Source: Promicromonospora thailandica (GTDB lineage Bacteria > Actinomycetota > Actinomycetes > Actinomycetales > Cellulomonadaceae). Taken from it: 64,000 nt of DNA. Made by a program: the position numbers and the translations under genes. Location: positions 173,300 to 237,299 of the forward strand of contig NZ_JAMTCS010000002.1 of the NCBI RefSeq assembly GCF_024171955.1, written 5' to 3'. Below the pieces are notes generated by a model. It did no database searches. It saw only the letters and a program-made list of their open reading frames with translations, and was not told where the DNA came from. Of this stretch, positions 24,671-33,030 are shown piece after piece. Each line of letters opens with the position of its first letter. The first letter of the stretch is position 1.

Positions 24671-25210
24671 ATGCTCTCCAGCACAGAGTCCGGTACGGAC
24701 GCCTCCGAGGACCAGGCGGACGCCTCCGCCCGCGTGCCCGCCGAGGACGCCGGGGTCGGCGACCTCGGACCGTTCGAGGGGCTGGAGCGCGAGATCCGGC
24801 TGCTGATCCGCCGCGCGCAGTCGAACGGGGCGTCGATCGCACGGCGCGTGCACCCCGAGCTCGAGGCGAGCGCGTATCCGCTGCTCGCCCACATCGCCGA
24901 GCGGCCGGGTGCGCGAGGCTCGGACCTCGCGTCGTACTTCGGCGTCGGCCGGGCGACCGTGTCCCGGCAGCTGAGCCGTCTGGTCGAGCTCGGTCTCGTC
25001 GAGCGCACGGTCGACCCGGAGGACAGCCGGGGCCAGCGCATCACGCTGACGCCCGACGGTGCCGACCGGTTCGACCGCGCCCGCACCAGCCGGGTCGCCA
25101 TGCTCGAGGCGGCGCTGTCCACCTGGGAGAAGGAGGACGTCGCCCAGCTGGCCACGCTCCTGCGCCGCTACTCGGCGGACATCGTGGCGTGGAAGCAGAG
25201 CGGACGCTGA
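24671..25210 (+). CDS. MarR family transcriptional regulator
   Basis: A 179-residue protein with an acidic 30-residue N-terminal extension, then a MarR winged helix: LLAHIAERPGARGSDLASYF, recognition helix GRATVSRQLSRLVELGLVER, and wing VDPEDSRGQRITLTPDG. Dimerisation helices flank it. MarR proteins usually repress an adjacent gene and release it on ligand binding; the divergent FAD oxidoreductase and the palindrome between them make that gene the likely target. The ATG at 24671 is chosen since the upstream extension lacks coding bias. No ligand can be inferred. Confidence 0.9.
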   Translation: MLSSTESGTDASEDQADASARVPAEDAGVGDLGPFEGLEREIRLLIRRAQSNGASIARRVHPELEASAYPLLAHIAERPGARGSDLASYFGVGRATVSRQLSRLVELGLVERTVDPEDSRGQRITLTPDGADRFDRARTSRVAMLEAALSTWEKEDVAQLATLLRRYSADIVAWKQSGR

Positions 25211-25244
25211 GCGCGCCCGCCCGCCGTCAGTCCTCCTCGAACCG

Positions 25245-25643
25245 TCAGCCCTCCTCGAAGGTCAGGCTGACCGAGTTCATGCAGTAGCGGTCGCCCGTGG
25301 GCGTCTGCGGCGCGTCGTCGAAGACGTGACCCAGGTGCGAGCCGCACGTCGCGCAGCGCACCTCGGTGCGCACCATGCCCAGGGAGCGGTCCTCGATCAG
25401 CTCGACGGCGTCGCCCGCGAGCGGGCTGTAGAACGAGGGCCAGCCGCAGTGGGAGTCGAACTTGGTGTCCGAGCGGAACAGCTCGGCGTCGCACGCCCGA
25501 CAGCGGTAGACACCGGTGCGCTTCTCGTCGAGCAGCTCACCCGTCCACGCCCGCTCGGTGCCGGCCTGGCGCAGCACCGCGTACTCCTGGCGCGACAGCT
25601 GCTCGCGCCACTCCTGGTCGGACTTCGAAATCTTGTAGGTCAT
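25245..25643 (-). CDS. msrB: Peptide-methionine (R)-S-oxide reductase MsrB
   Basis: A 132-residue repair enzyme that reduces methionine-R-sulfoxide in proteins. Two CxxC pairs (CRAC, CATC) bind structural zinc; the catalytic Cys is in RYCMNSVSL near the C-terminus; HCGWPSFY is the substrate-binding stretch. No signal peptide, so cytoplasmic. GGAGG lies 9 bases before the ATG. It is followed on the same strand by the end of MarR in the opposite orientation, so it is a monocistronic or terminal gene. Confidence 0.97.
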   Translation of the reverse strand: MTYKISKSDQEWREQLSRQEYAVLRQAGTERAWTGELLDEKRTGVYRCRACDAELFRSDTKFDSHCGWPSFYSPLAGDAVELIEDRSLGMVRTEVRCATCGSHLGHVFDDAPQTPTGDRYCMNSVSLTFEEG

Positions 25644-25698
25644 CTCGACACCTCCGCTCAGAGCAACTGCCGGCCGGCCGGCAGTGTTCCACTTCTTA

Positions 25699-25752
25699 CG
25701 AACGTGTCAGACCCTCAGGTCACCGGGGTGGCCTGAGGGTCTGACACGTTCG
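25699..25752. repeat. 21-bp perfect inverted repeat between the DEAD-box gene and msrB
   Basis: Arms at 25699-25719 (begins CGAACGTGTCAGACC) and 25732-25752, with a 12-base spacer that can pair further. It lies 15 bases after the helicase stop. It could act as the helicase terminator, but the length and perfection are more like a REP-type element. Confidence 0.6.
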
Positions 25753-25767
25753 GATCCGGGGCTGGGA

Positions 25768-27267
25768 TCAGCTCGTCGCCGAGGCGTTCGGGTTGCCCGC
25801 ACCGCGCCCGCGGCCGCCCCGGCGCCGACGACGGCGGGGGCCGCCGTCCGCGTGGTCGCCCTGGCCGCCGCTGCCCGACGCCGGACGTGCGACACCGCGC
25901 TGCCCCGCCCCCTGGGAGCCGCCCTGGGCGCGCGACTGGCCCTGCCGGCCGCCGTTCTGGCCGACACCGTTCTGGCTCGGCCCGCCCTGGCGGCCCGAGC
26001 GCGAGCGTCCGCCGCCCTGCTTCGACGCGCCCTGACGGCCCTGCTGCTGCGGCGGGGCCGGCGGCACGTACTCGACGTACGGCGCGACCTCGCCGACCAG
26101 GCGGGTCACGGTCGCGTCGCCGGGTGCGACGTCTTGCGGGCGGGCGGTGATCCGCGCCTTGCGGGTCAGGTCCCGCACGTCGCCGCGCTCCTCCGGCAGC
26201 ATGATCGTCACGACGTCACCGCCGGAGCCGGCTCGCGCCGTGCGCCCCGAGCGGTGCAGGTAGGCCTTGTGCTCGGCCGGCGGGTCGACGTGCACCACGA
26301 GCTCGACGTCGTCCACGTGGATGCCGCGGGCGGCGATGTCCGTGGCGACGAGAACCTTGACCGCGCCCGACGAGAACGCGGCGAGGTTGCGCTCGCGCGC
26401 GCCCTGGCCGAGGTTGCCGTGCAGGTCGACGGCGGGCACGCCCGCCGCGGTGAGCTGCTTGGCCAGCTTCTTGGCCTGGTGCTTGGTCCGCGTGAACAGG
26501 ACGCGCCGGCCCGTGCCCTGCGCGAGCTGCTGCACCACGTTCTTCTTCGCCTCCTTGTCGGCGACGGCGAGGATGTGGTGCGTCATCTGCGGGGGCGGCG
26601 CCGCGGCGTCGTCCACCGAGTGGGTGACCGGCTGGTGCAGGTAGCGCTTGACCAGCACGTCCACGCCGTTGTCCAGCGTGGCCGAGAACAGCAGGCGCTG
26701 CGTACGCGAGCCGGTCTTGTCGAGGATGCGCTTCACGCCCGGCAGGAAGCCGAGGTCGGCCATGTGGTCGGCCTCGTCCAGCACGGTGATCTCGACGTCG
26801 TCGAGCGTGAGGTGCCGCTGGCCGAGGAGGTCCTCGAGGCGGCCGGGGCAGGCGATGACGATGTCCACGCCCGCGTTGAGCGCGGTGACCTGGCGCGACT
26901 GCGCCACGCCGCCGAAGATCGTCGTCGTCTTCAGACCGAGGGCCTGCGCGAGGGGCGCGACCGACTCGTCGATCTGGTTGGCGAGCTCGCGCGTGGGCGC
27001 GAGGATCAGCGCGCGGGGACGGCCCGCGACGCGGCGCGGCTGCCCCGCCGCGGCGGCACGGGCGCCCGACGTGGCCAGGCGCGTCACGACCGGCAGCGCG
27101 AACGCGAGCGTCTTGCCGGAGCCGGTGCGGCCGCGGCCGAGCACGTCACGGCCGGCGAGGGAGTCGGGCAGGGATGCCGTCTGGATGGGGAACGGCGTGG
27201 TGATGCCGCGGTCCGTCAGCACGCTCACGACGGGCGCGGGCAGACCGAGGTCGGCAAAGGTGGTCAA
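25768..27267 (-). CDS. DEAD-box RNA helicase
   Basis: A 499-residue ATP-dependent RNA helicase of the RhlE/CsdA-like group. Motifs in order: Q motif TTPFPIQ; Walker A GRGRTGSGKT; PTRELAN; VLDEADHMADLG; FSATL; VATDIAARGIHVDDV; HRSGRTARAG. Residues about 400-499 are a basic, glycine-rich tail (RSRSGRQGG, RRRRRRGGRGRG) that would bind RNA. No ATG fits; TTG at 27267 gives MTTFADLGLPAPV, the common start of homologues, with GAGAGG about 11 bases upstream, so a TTG start is proposed. Such helicases act in ribosome assembly or cold-stress RNA turnover. Confidence 0.93.
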   Translation of the reverse strand: MTTFADLGLPAPVVSVLTDRGITTPFPIQTASLPDSLAGRDVLGRGRTGSGKTLAFALPVVTRLATSGARAAAAGQPRRVAGRPRALILAPTRELANQIDESVAPLAQALGLKTTTIFGGVAQSRQVTALNAGVDIVIACPGRLEDLLGQRHLTLDDVEITVLDEADHMADLGFLPGVKRILDKTGSRTQRLLFSATLDNGVDVLVKRYLHQPVTHSVDDAAAPPPQMTHHILAVADKEAKKNVVQQLAQGTGRRVLFTRTKHQAKKLAKQLTAAGVPAVDLHGNLGQGARERNLAAFSSGAVKVLVATDIAARGIHVDDVELVVHVDPPAEHKAYLHRSGRTARAGSGGDVVTIMLPEERGDVRDLTRKARITARPQDVAPGDATVTRLVGEVAPYVEYVPPAPPQQQGRQGASKQGGGRSRSGRQGGPSQNGVGQNGGRQGQSRAQGGSQGAGQRGVARPASGSGGQGDHADGGPRRRRRRGGRGRGAGNPNASATS

Positions 27268-27465
27268 AAGAGATGGGCCTCTCGGGCTCGGTGGCGGCGC
27301 GTACCGCGCCGGTGGTCCGCCGTGCTCACACCGGGCGGCGGGTTGGTACCCGGGCCGGGGCCACGACGGCAGGCGGCTGGAGCCGCCCACGACCAGTCAT
27401 CATCTCACGCCCCTGTGACACCCGGCTGCGGCGAACGTCACGTTCGGTGTGGTTCTATGTGCCGC

Positions 27466-28224
27466 ATGATTTCCGCAGCGACCAGCACGGCCGGGCCGTT
27501 CGCCACCCTCGGCGACGTGCTCGGCACCATCTGGACCAACGCGGTCACCCCGGTGGAGCCGCCGTCGGACCTGACGGTGCTCGCCATGTGCGCGATCGCG
27601 CTGGTCGTCGTCGTGTTCCGGCCCCTGTGGCACGTGACGCGCCACGTCATCACCATCGCCCACGAGGCCTCGCACGGCCTCGGGGCCCTGCTCACCGGCC
27701 GCAAGCTCGAGGGCATCCGGCTCCACTCCGACACGTCCGGCCTGACCGTCTCCCGCGGCAAGCCGCGCGGCCCGGGCATGGTCATCACGGCCTTCGCCGG
27801 CTACGTGGGTCCCGGCATCATCGGCCTCGGCGCCGCGTGGCTGCTGCGGCAGGGGTACGCCGTCGGCCTGCTCTGGCTGCTGGTGGTGCTGCTCGCACTG
27901 CTGCTGCTGCAGATCCGCAACTGGTTCGGCCTGTGGTCGATCCTGGTCAGCGGCGCCGGTCTCGTGTTCGTGACCTGGTTCCTCACGGCCCCGGTGCAGA
28001 GCGCCGTCGCCTACGCCGTGACCTGGTTCCTGCTGCTGGGCGCCGTGCGCCCGGTGTTCGAGCTCCAGGTGCAGCGCTCCCGGGGCCAGGCGAGGACGTC
28101 CGACGCCGACATGCTCGCCCGCCTGACCGGGGTGCCGGGGCTGTTCTGGGTGCTGATGTTCGTGCTCGTGACCCTCGGCGCCCTGGTGCTGGGCGGTGCG
28201 TGGACGCTGGGCGTGGCGCTGTAG
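27466..28224 (+). CDS. M50-type membrane metallopeptidase family protein
   Basis: A 252-residue polytopic protein with about six hydrophobic segments. The zinc motif HEASH lies at the end of the second helix (VITIAHEASHGLGALLTGRK), and an intramembrane second-ligand segment may be in the helix after GYVGPGIIGLG. This matches the actinobacterial M50 family that includes site-2-protease relatives, but no PDZ domain is present, so it may act on unknown membrane substrates or be non-proteolytic. The start is ATG 27466 (MISAATS) or ATG 27457 three codons upstream. Transcribed away from the DEAD-box gene. Confidence 0.8.
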   Translation: MISAATSTAGPFATLGDVLGTIWTNAVTPVEPPSDLTVLAMCAIALVVVVFRPLWHVTRHVITIAHEASHGLGALLTGRKLEGIRLHSDTSGLTVSRGKPRGPGMVITAFAGYVGPGIIGLGAAWLLRQGYAVGLLWLLVVLLALLLLQIRNWFGLWSILVSGAGLVFVTWFLTAPVQSAVAYAVTWFLLLGAVRPVFELQVQRSRGQARTSDADMLARLTGVPGLFWVLMFVLVTLGALVLGGAWTLGVAL

Positions 28225-28268
28225 CCCGCTTCCTGGCGTACTCCCTTGGCGCACTCTCTGGCGCACGA

Positions 28269-28313
28269 CGAGGCCCCGGGTACCCACCGTGCGGTGGGTG
28301 GCCCGGGGCCTCG
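28269..28313. terminator. Bidirectional terminator between M50 and HesB-like genes
   Basis: CGAGGCCCCGGG (28269-28280) pairs with 28302-28313, and ACCCACC/GGTGGGT stacks inside, with loop GTGC. It sits between convergent stops. Confidence 0.8.
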
Positions 28314-28348
28314 GCGATGGTGCGGTGCGGCGCCCGGAGGCGCCGACG

Positions 28349-28633
28349 TCACGCCGTGGGCGTGAGCACGAAACCCGGACCTTCGGCACCCGGGTCGGTG
28401 TCCAGGGTCAGCGTCTCCAGCGCGGGGGCTGCCTGCGCCTCGACGAACACGTTGGTGGAGCCGGAGGCGTCGACGACCTGGTCGTCGGGCTGCGGCGCCG
28501 GAACCAGCGCGAGCTCGAAGTTGCCCGGCTGGCCGGACGCCTGCGCGATGCGCAGACCGCCCTCGACCGGCACCCCCGCCTGCTGGGCGAGGTCCTGGAC
28601 GGCGGTACGAGCGTTGTCAGTCACGGTGAGCAC
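28349..28633 (-). CDS. HesB/IscA-like protein without cysteines
   Basis: A 94-residue protein with the IscA-like beta fold start (MLTVTDNARTAVQDLAQQAG, GGLRIAQ) and the segment NVFVEAQAAPALETLTLD. True A-type Fe-S carriers need three cysteines; this sequence has none, so it cannot bind a cluster in the usual way. Actinobacteria often carry such cysteine-less paralogues, annotated as HesB, with unknown roles. GTG at 28633 is chosen because GAGGAG lies 10 bases upstream; the open frame extends further but without a ribosome site. Confidence 0.8.
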   Translation of the reverse strand: MLTVTDNARTAVQDLAQQAGVPVEGGLRIAQASGQPGNFELALVPAPQPDDQVVDASGSTNVFVEAQAAPALETLTLDTDPGAEGPGFVLTPTA

Positions 28634-28857
28634 GATGAGCTCCTCACATTGGTTCTCCGCGGACCAGTCCACCGAACCAAGCCCGTACCTCGTCCGCAAG
28701 CGTGAGACGCGTTTGGCCTGATATCTCCCGCTGGGTGAGACAGCGCGTGACAACGAATGTGAGAAGCCGTACGGTGCCCCGCTGGTTCCGCCTCGACCAC
28801 TCTGCCAGCGCTGACGGGTAGGCTTGCTGCTCGCGCCGTCCGGTGTGGCCGGCGCAC

Positions 28858-28930
28858 GGGCCTCTAGCTCAACTGGCAGAGCAGCGGACTTTTAATCCGC
28901 GGGTTCCGGGTTCGATCCCCGGGGGGCCCA
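28858..28930 (+). tRNA. tRNA-Lys (TTT)
   Basis: A 73-base cloverleaf: acceptor GGGCCTC/GGGGCCC with one G-U pair, anticodon loop CTTTTAA (TTT), T-arm CCGGG TTCGATC CCCGG, discriminator A. CCA is not encoded. Confidence 0.95.
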
Positions 28931-29111
28931 CCCTTTCGGCCCGCTCAGGCTGCGCGAACATGCCATCGAGCGGGAAGTAGCTCCGGGCTCCTACGCCATC
29001 TGTGAGCAGCCGCGCACGGTCTCGTTGGAGCGGGTCACCCGCCACGATGCCACCCGCCATGACACCACAGCCGTCGCGGCCATCGTCCGCACCCTGATCG
29101 ACCCCACGTAG
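28931..29111 (+). pseudogene. 5'-truncated gene remnant abutting tRNA-Lys
   Basis: An open frame runs from the base after the tRNA to a TAG at 29109-29111, with about 85% GC at third positions as in real genes here, and reads ...YAICEQPRTVSLERV... No ATG or GTG start exists in frame, and it merges into the tRNA. It is probably the tail of a gene whose front was lost when an element integrated at, or excised from, the tRNA 3' end. No family recognised. Confidence 0.5.
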
Positions 29112-29124
29112 CCCGCGCATGCCG

Positions 29125-29192
29125 CGAGGTCGGTCCCTTGTCTCGAGATCGGCACAGTGATGTACCGATCTCGAGACAAGGGACCGACCTCG
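29125..29192. repeat. Palindromic repeat element, intergenic copy
   Basis: 28-bp perfect inverted arms (29125-29152 and 29165-29192; core CTTGTCTCGAGATCGG) around a 12-base loop. Without its outermost pair (29126-29191) it matches 53177-53242 at about 55 of 66 positions. It lies between the tRNA-Lys remnant and the end of the DHA2 transporter, where it could also act as a terminator. Confidence 0.8.
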
Positions 29193-29211
29193 TGTGGGTT
29201 CGCCGGCAGGA

Positions 29212-30828
29212 TCAGGAAGCCGTCGGCTCCAGGTCCTTGAGCTGGTCGATGCCCGAGCGGTGACCCAGCGGGACCTCCTTGATGAGGATCACGCAGATCA
29301 GCGCCACCACGGCGAGCGGCACGGCGGCCAGGAAGATCTCCGCGATGCCGTTGGCGTAGGCCTTCTCGACGACCTGGACCAGCAGCGGCGGGAGCGTCGC
29401 GAGGTCAGGGAGCGTGTCGCCGCCCGACTGGAAGGCCGACGGGTCGATGCCCTGCTTCGCGAGCTGCGGGGCGATGTCGGTGATGCCGTCCTCCAGGCCC
29501 ACCTTCACGCGGTGCCCCAGGACGGCACCGAGCGCCGAGACGCCGATGGCGCCGCCGAGCGAACGGAAGAACGTCACGGTCGACGTGCCCGAGCCCGAGT
29601 CCTTGATGTGCAGCGTGTTCTGCGTGGCCAGCACCATGTTCTGCATGAGCAGACCGACCCCGGCGCCGAGCACGAACAGGTAGATCGAGACCAGCACGAA
29701 CGACGTCTGGTAGTCCAGCGTCGACAGCAGCAGCAGGCCGCCCGTCAGGAGCACGCCGCCCGTCACCATGTACGGCTTGTACCGGCCGGTGCGGGAGATG
29801 AGCTGACCGCCCACCGTGGACGACAGGAACAGGCCCACGACCATCGGGATCGTGTACAGGCCGGACTCAGTCGGCGTCTTGCCGCGCGAGAGCTGCATGT
29901 ACTGGCTCAGGAACACCGAGGAGCCGAACATCGCGACGCCCACGGCCACCGAGCCGATGACGGCGAGCACCAGCGTGCGGTTCTTGAACAGGTACATCGG
30001 GATGAGCGGGTTGGCCACGCGCAGCTCCACGAGCACCGCGATCGCGAGGACCACCAGGGAGCCGCCGAGCATGGCCGCCGTCTGCCAGGAGAGCCAGTCG
30101 AACCTGCTGCCCGCGAACGTGATCCAGAGCAGCAGCGTCGCGACGCCCAGGGAGATCAGGGTGGCGCCGATGACGTCGATCCGGGCCGAGCCGCGGGGCC
30201 GCTTCGGCAGCTTGAGCGTCATCTGCAGCACGATGATCGAGGCGACCGCGAACGGCAGGCCCACGAAGAAGTTCCAGCGCCAGCTGATGGCGTCCGTGAG
30301 GAACCCGCCCAGGATCGGTCCGCCGACCATGCCGACGCCCATGATCGAGCCCATGAGGCCCATGTACCGGCCGCGCTGGCGCGGGCTGATGATGTCGGCG
30401 ATGAGCACGGCCGACAGCGACTGGAGGCCGCCCGCGCCGATGCCCTGGAAGGCGCGGAAGGTGATGAGCTGGCCGGCGTCCTGGGCGAAGCCCGCGGCGG
30501 CCGCGGACAGCACCGAGATGACCAGCGCGATCTGGATGAGCGTCTTGCGGTTCGTGAGGTCGGCGAGCTTGCCCCAGATCGGGGTGGAGATCGTCGAGGT
30601 CAGCAGGGTCGCCGTCACCACCCAGGTGAACGCGGACTGGCCGCCGCCGAGGTCGGTGATGATCTTCGGCAGCGACGACGACACGACGGACATCGCGAGC
30701 ACCGACACGAACATGCCGAGGAGGATCCCGGACAGGGCCCGGAGGACCTCGTTGTGCGTCATGGCGGGCGGCTCGCCCTGGAGGTGGCCGGGTTCGGCCG
30801 CGACGGTCTCTGTGGTGGGGCTGGTCAT
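29212..30828 (-). CDS. DHA2-family (14-helix) MFS multidrug efflux transporter
   Basis: A 538-residue proton-coupled exporter. About 14 hydrophobic helices are visible; motif A is GKLADLTNRK in the first loop; motif C-type glycines are in GVGMVGGPILGG; and GRYMGLMGSIMG matches EmrB/QacA relatives. Substrates are typically cationic drugs or dyes, not predictable here. Its ATG overlaps the TGA of the upstream MarR gene by four bases, so the pump and its probable repressor are co-translated. The palindromic repeat follows its stop. Confidence 0.93.
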   Translation of the reverse strand: MTSPTTETVAAEPGHLQGEPPAMTHNEVLRALSGILLGMFVSVLAMSVVSSSLPKIITDLGGGQSAFTWVVTATLLTSTISTPIWGKLADLTNRKTLIQIALVISVLSAAAAGFAQDAGQLITFRAFQGIGAGGLQSLSAVLIADIISPRQRGRYMGLMGSIMGVGMVGGPILGGFLTDAISWRWNFFVGLPFAVASIIVLQMTLKLPKRPRGSARIDVIGATLISLGVATLLLWITFAGSRFDWLSWQTAAMLGGSLVVLAIAVLVELRVANPLIPMYLFKNRTLVLAVIGSVAVGVAMFGSSVFLSQYMQLSRGKTPTESGLYTIPMVVGLFLSSTVGGQLISRTGRYKPYMVTGGVLLTGGLLLLSTLDYQTSFVLVSIYLFVLGAGVGLLMQNMVLATQNTLHIKDSGSGTSTVTFFRSLGGAIGVSALGAVLGHRVKVGLEDGITDIAPQLAKQGIDPSAFQSGGDTLPDLATLPPLLVQVVEKAYANGIAEIFLAAVPLAVVALICVILIKEVPLGHRSGIDQLKDLEPTAS

Positions 30829-31328
30829 GCAAACTCCTGCTGGTTCTGGGGTGCGCGCCGGCGCTCGGTGTCCGCGCTGATGGTGTCGACCAGGCGGTCC
30901 AGCGTGCGGATCGCCTCGTCGAGGTCTTCGGGTGACCAGGCGGAGAACGCCCGGTCGATCAGTGCCGCGTACTGCTCACGGGCCTCGGCGGCGAGCGCGA
31001 GCCCGGCGTCGGTCAGCTCGATGGTGCGGACCCTGCGGTCGTCCGCGTCGACGGTGCGGACGACGTAGCCGCCGTCGACCAGCGTGCTGACCTGGCGGCT
31101 CGCGACCGAGAGGTCGACGCGGAGGTGAGCCGCGACGTCGGTCAGGGAGGTCGGGCCGCACCGGGCGAGCAGGTGCAGCAGGGCGACGCCCGACCGGGGC
31201 CAGTCGAGCTCGTGGGCGATGCGTCCCGCCGCCTCCCGCTGGGCGCGCGCGAGACTCTGCAGCGCGGTGACCAGGGCGACGGCCGGAGCTTCGGTGCCGG
31301 ACGGTGACCGGCTCAGGGTGGAAGACAT
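30825..31328 (-). CDS. MarR family repressor of the DHA2 efflux operon
   Basis: A 167-residue MarR protein: LLHLLARCGPTSLTDVAAHL, recognition helix SVASRQVSTLVDGGYVVR, wing VDADDRRVRTIELTDAG. It is the first gene of a two-gene operon with the efflux pump (ATGA overlap). Two TTGC-N5-GCAA sites overlap its promoter, so autorepression relieved by a pump substrate is the expected logic. The ATG at 31328 has GCGAGG 5 bases upstream; an in-frame ATG four codons earlier is the alternative start. Confidence 0.92.
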   Translation of the reverse strand: MSSTLSRSPSGTEAPAVALVTALQSLARAQREAAGRIAHELDWPRSGVALLHLLARCGPTSLTDVAAHLRVDLSVASRQVSTLVDGGYVVRTVDADDRRVRTIELTDAGLALAAEAREQYAALIDRAFSAWSPEDLDEAIRTLDRLVDTISADTERRRAPQNQQEFA

Positions 31329-31344
31329 CGTGCCTCGCATTTGA

Positions 31345-31384
31345 TTGCTTAAGGCAACGATAACTCGATAGTTGCCGAATGCAA
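31345..31384 (-). promoter_or_regulatory. Promoter of marR-DHA2 with two TTGC-N5-GCAA operator sites
   Basis: On the minus strand: -35 TTGCAT (31384-31379), 16-base spacer, -10 TATCGT (31362-31357). Two identical-format sites, TTGC-N5-GCAA at 31345-31357 and 31372-31384, cover the start region and the -35. GGCAAC/GTTGCC (31353-31358, 31371-31376) also forms an inverted repeat joining them. Confidence 0.75.
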
Positions 31385-31445
31385 GTGTCTGTCGGGGCGA
31401 CATTCGTGTGACGTGCGCGACACCGGCGTCGCGCGGGTACGCGAA

Positions 31446-31476
31446 CGGCGCCGCCCCCGGGTGGGGGACGGCGCCG
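31446..31476 (-). terminator. Hairpin after the sugar transporter gene
   Basis: CGGCGCCG arms at 31446-31453 and 31469-31476 with CCCCC/GGGGG inside; it follows the stop of the minus-strand sugar MFS gene. Confidence 0.65.
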
Positions 31477-31501
31477 GCGGTCCTGCGGGTGTGCGGCGGG
31501 G

Positions 31502-32944
31502 TCAGGCGGCGGAGCGGCTCTCCTCGCCCATGTCCTCCAGCTCCATGCCCTTGGTCTCGCGCACCTTGGTGAGCACGAAGAAGAAGCTCAGCGCCGCGAA
31601 GATCGCGTACAGGAGGTACGGCACGGCCGCGCCGAAGGCGGAGAGCAGCGGCGGGAACGTCATGGTGATGACGAAGTTGGCGATCCACTGCATGGCCGCG
31701 GCGACACCGAGGGCGGCCGCACGGATGCGGTTGGGGAACATCTCGCCCAGCAGCACCCACACGAGCGGGCCCCACGACGCACCGAAGAAGACGACGAACG
31801 CGTTGGCGCAGACCAGTGCGATCACGCCCCACGGCCCACCGAGCGTGATCTCGTCACCCGAGCCGGTGGCCTGCGTGAACGCGATCGCCATGAGGCCGAG
31901 CGACAGGGTCATGCCGGCGGACCCGATCAGGAGCAGGGGACGGCGGCCCACCTTGTCGATCAGCGCGATGGCGATGAAGGTGACCGCGACGTTCGTGACC
32001 GCCGTGATGGTGGAGACCAGGAACGCCTGGCTCTCGTCGAAGCCGACGGCCTGCCACAGCGTCGTCGAGTAGTAGAAGATCACGTTGATGCCCACGAACT
32101 GCTGGAACACCGACAGCAGGATGCCTACCCAGACGATGGGCTTGAGGCCGAGCGCGCTGCCACGCAGGGTGCCCTTCTCGGCGTTCTCCTCGTCCGCGGC
32201 GATGCTGCGGCGGATCTGGGCGAGGCGGTCGTCGGCGTCCTCGTCCGGGCCGAGCACGCTCGCCAGCACGGCGCGGGCCTCGTCGTCGCGCCCCTGCGCC
32301 GCGAGGTAGCGGGGCGACTCCGGGATGCGGAGCGCCAGGATGCCGTAGACGGCGGCGGGCACCACCGCGACCAGGAACATCCAGCGCCAGGCCTCCCACC
32401 CGAGCCACAGCACGTTGGCGGCGCCGTCGGCGGACTCGGCGAGGATCTGGTCCGAGAGCAGCGCCGCGAAGATACCGACCGTGATCGCGAGCTGCTGCAG
32501 CGAGCCGAGCCGGCCGCGCATCGCGGCCGGGGCGATCTCCGCGATGTAGGCGGGAGCGATGACGGACGCGATGCCGATGCCCACACCGGCCATGAACCGC
32601 CACACCGCGAGGTCCCAGGCGGTGAACGCGATGGCGGACAGGATGGACGAGACGAAGAACAGGATCGCGCCGAGCACCATGACGTGGGTGCGTCCCCACC
32701 GGTCGGCCAGACGGCCGCCGGCCCACGCACCGAGCGCGCAGCCGAGCAGCGCGACGGCGACGACGAACCCGGTGACCGACGGGTCGAGCTCGAACTGACC
32801 CTCGATCGCGTTCACCGCGCCGTTGATCACCGAGCTGTCGAACCCGAACAAGAAACCGCCCACCGCTGCGGCGAAGGCGAGGGCCGTTGCTTTGCGGTGG
32901 GCTGATCTGGCTCCGGCGTCCGGGGCCGTTGGCGTGGTGCTCAT
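31502..32944 (-). CDS. Sugar porter (MFS) family transporter
   Basis: A 480-residue symporter with about 12 helices. Sugar-porter signatures are clear: GRLADRWGRTH in loop 2-3, PESPRYL after helix 6, GRRPLLL in loop 8-9, and the C-terminal VRETKGMELEDM (PETKG-like). It begins FLFGFDSSVINGAV, like xylose/glucose/arabinose proton symporters. The exact sugar cannot be read from sequence; a plant-polymer degrader would favour pentoses or hexoses. The ATG at 32944 is followed directly by the first helix. Single-gene unit. Confidence 0.92.
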   Translation of the reverse strand: MSTTPTAPDAGARSAHRKATALAFAAAVGGFLFGFDSSVINGAVNAIEGQFELDPSVTGFVVAVALLGCALGAWAGGRLADRWGRTHVMVLGAILFFVSSILSAIAFTAWDLAVWRFMAGVGIGIASVIAPAYIAEIAPAAMRGRLGSLQQLAITVGIFAALLSDQILAESADGAANVLWLGWEAWRWMFLVAVVPAAVYGILALRIPESPRYLAAQGRDDEARAVLASVLGPDEDADDRLAQIRRSIAADEENAEKGTLRGSALGLKPIVWVGILLSVFQQFVGINVIFYYSTTLWQAVGFDESQAFLVSTITAVTNVAVTFIAIALIDKVGRRPLLLIGSAGMTLSLGLMAIAFTQATGSGDEITLGGPWGVIALVCANAFVVFFGASWGPLVWVLLGEMFPNRIRAAALGVAAAMQWIANFVITMTFPPLLSAFGAAVPYLLYAIFAALSFFFVLTKVRETKGMELEDMGEESRSAA

Positions 32945-33030
32945 GCGTTCGATGCTAAGTCTCACCCGGTGACGGTCGCGCGGGGAGCGGATCGCCCGCC
33001 GCGCGACCGGTCGGACGGCCCGCCGGTACG

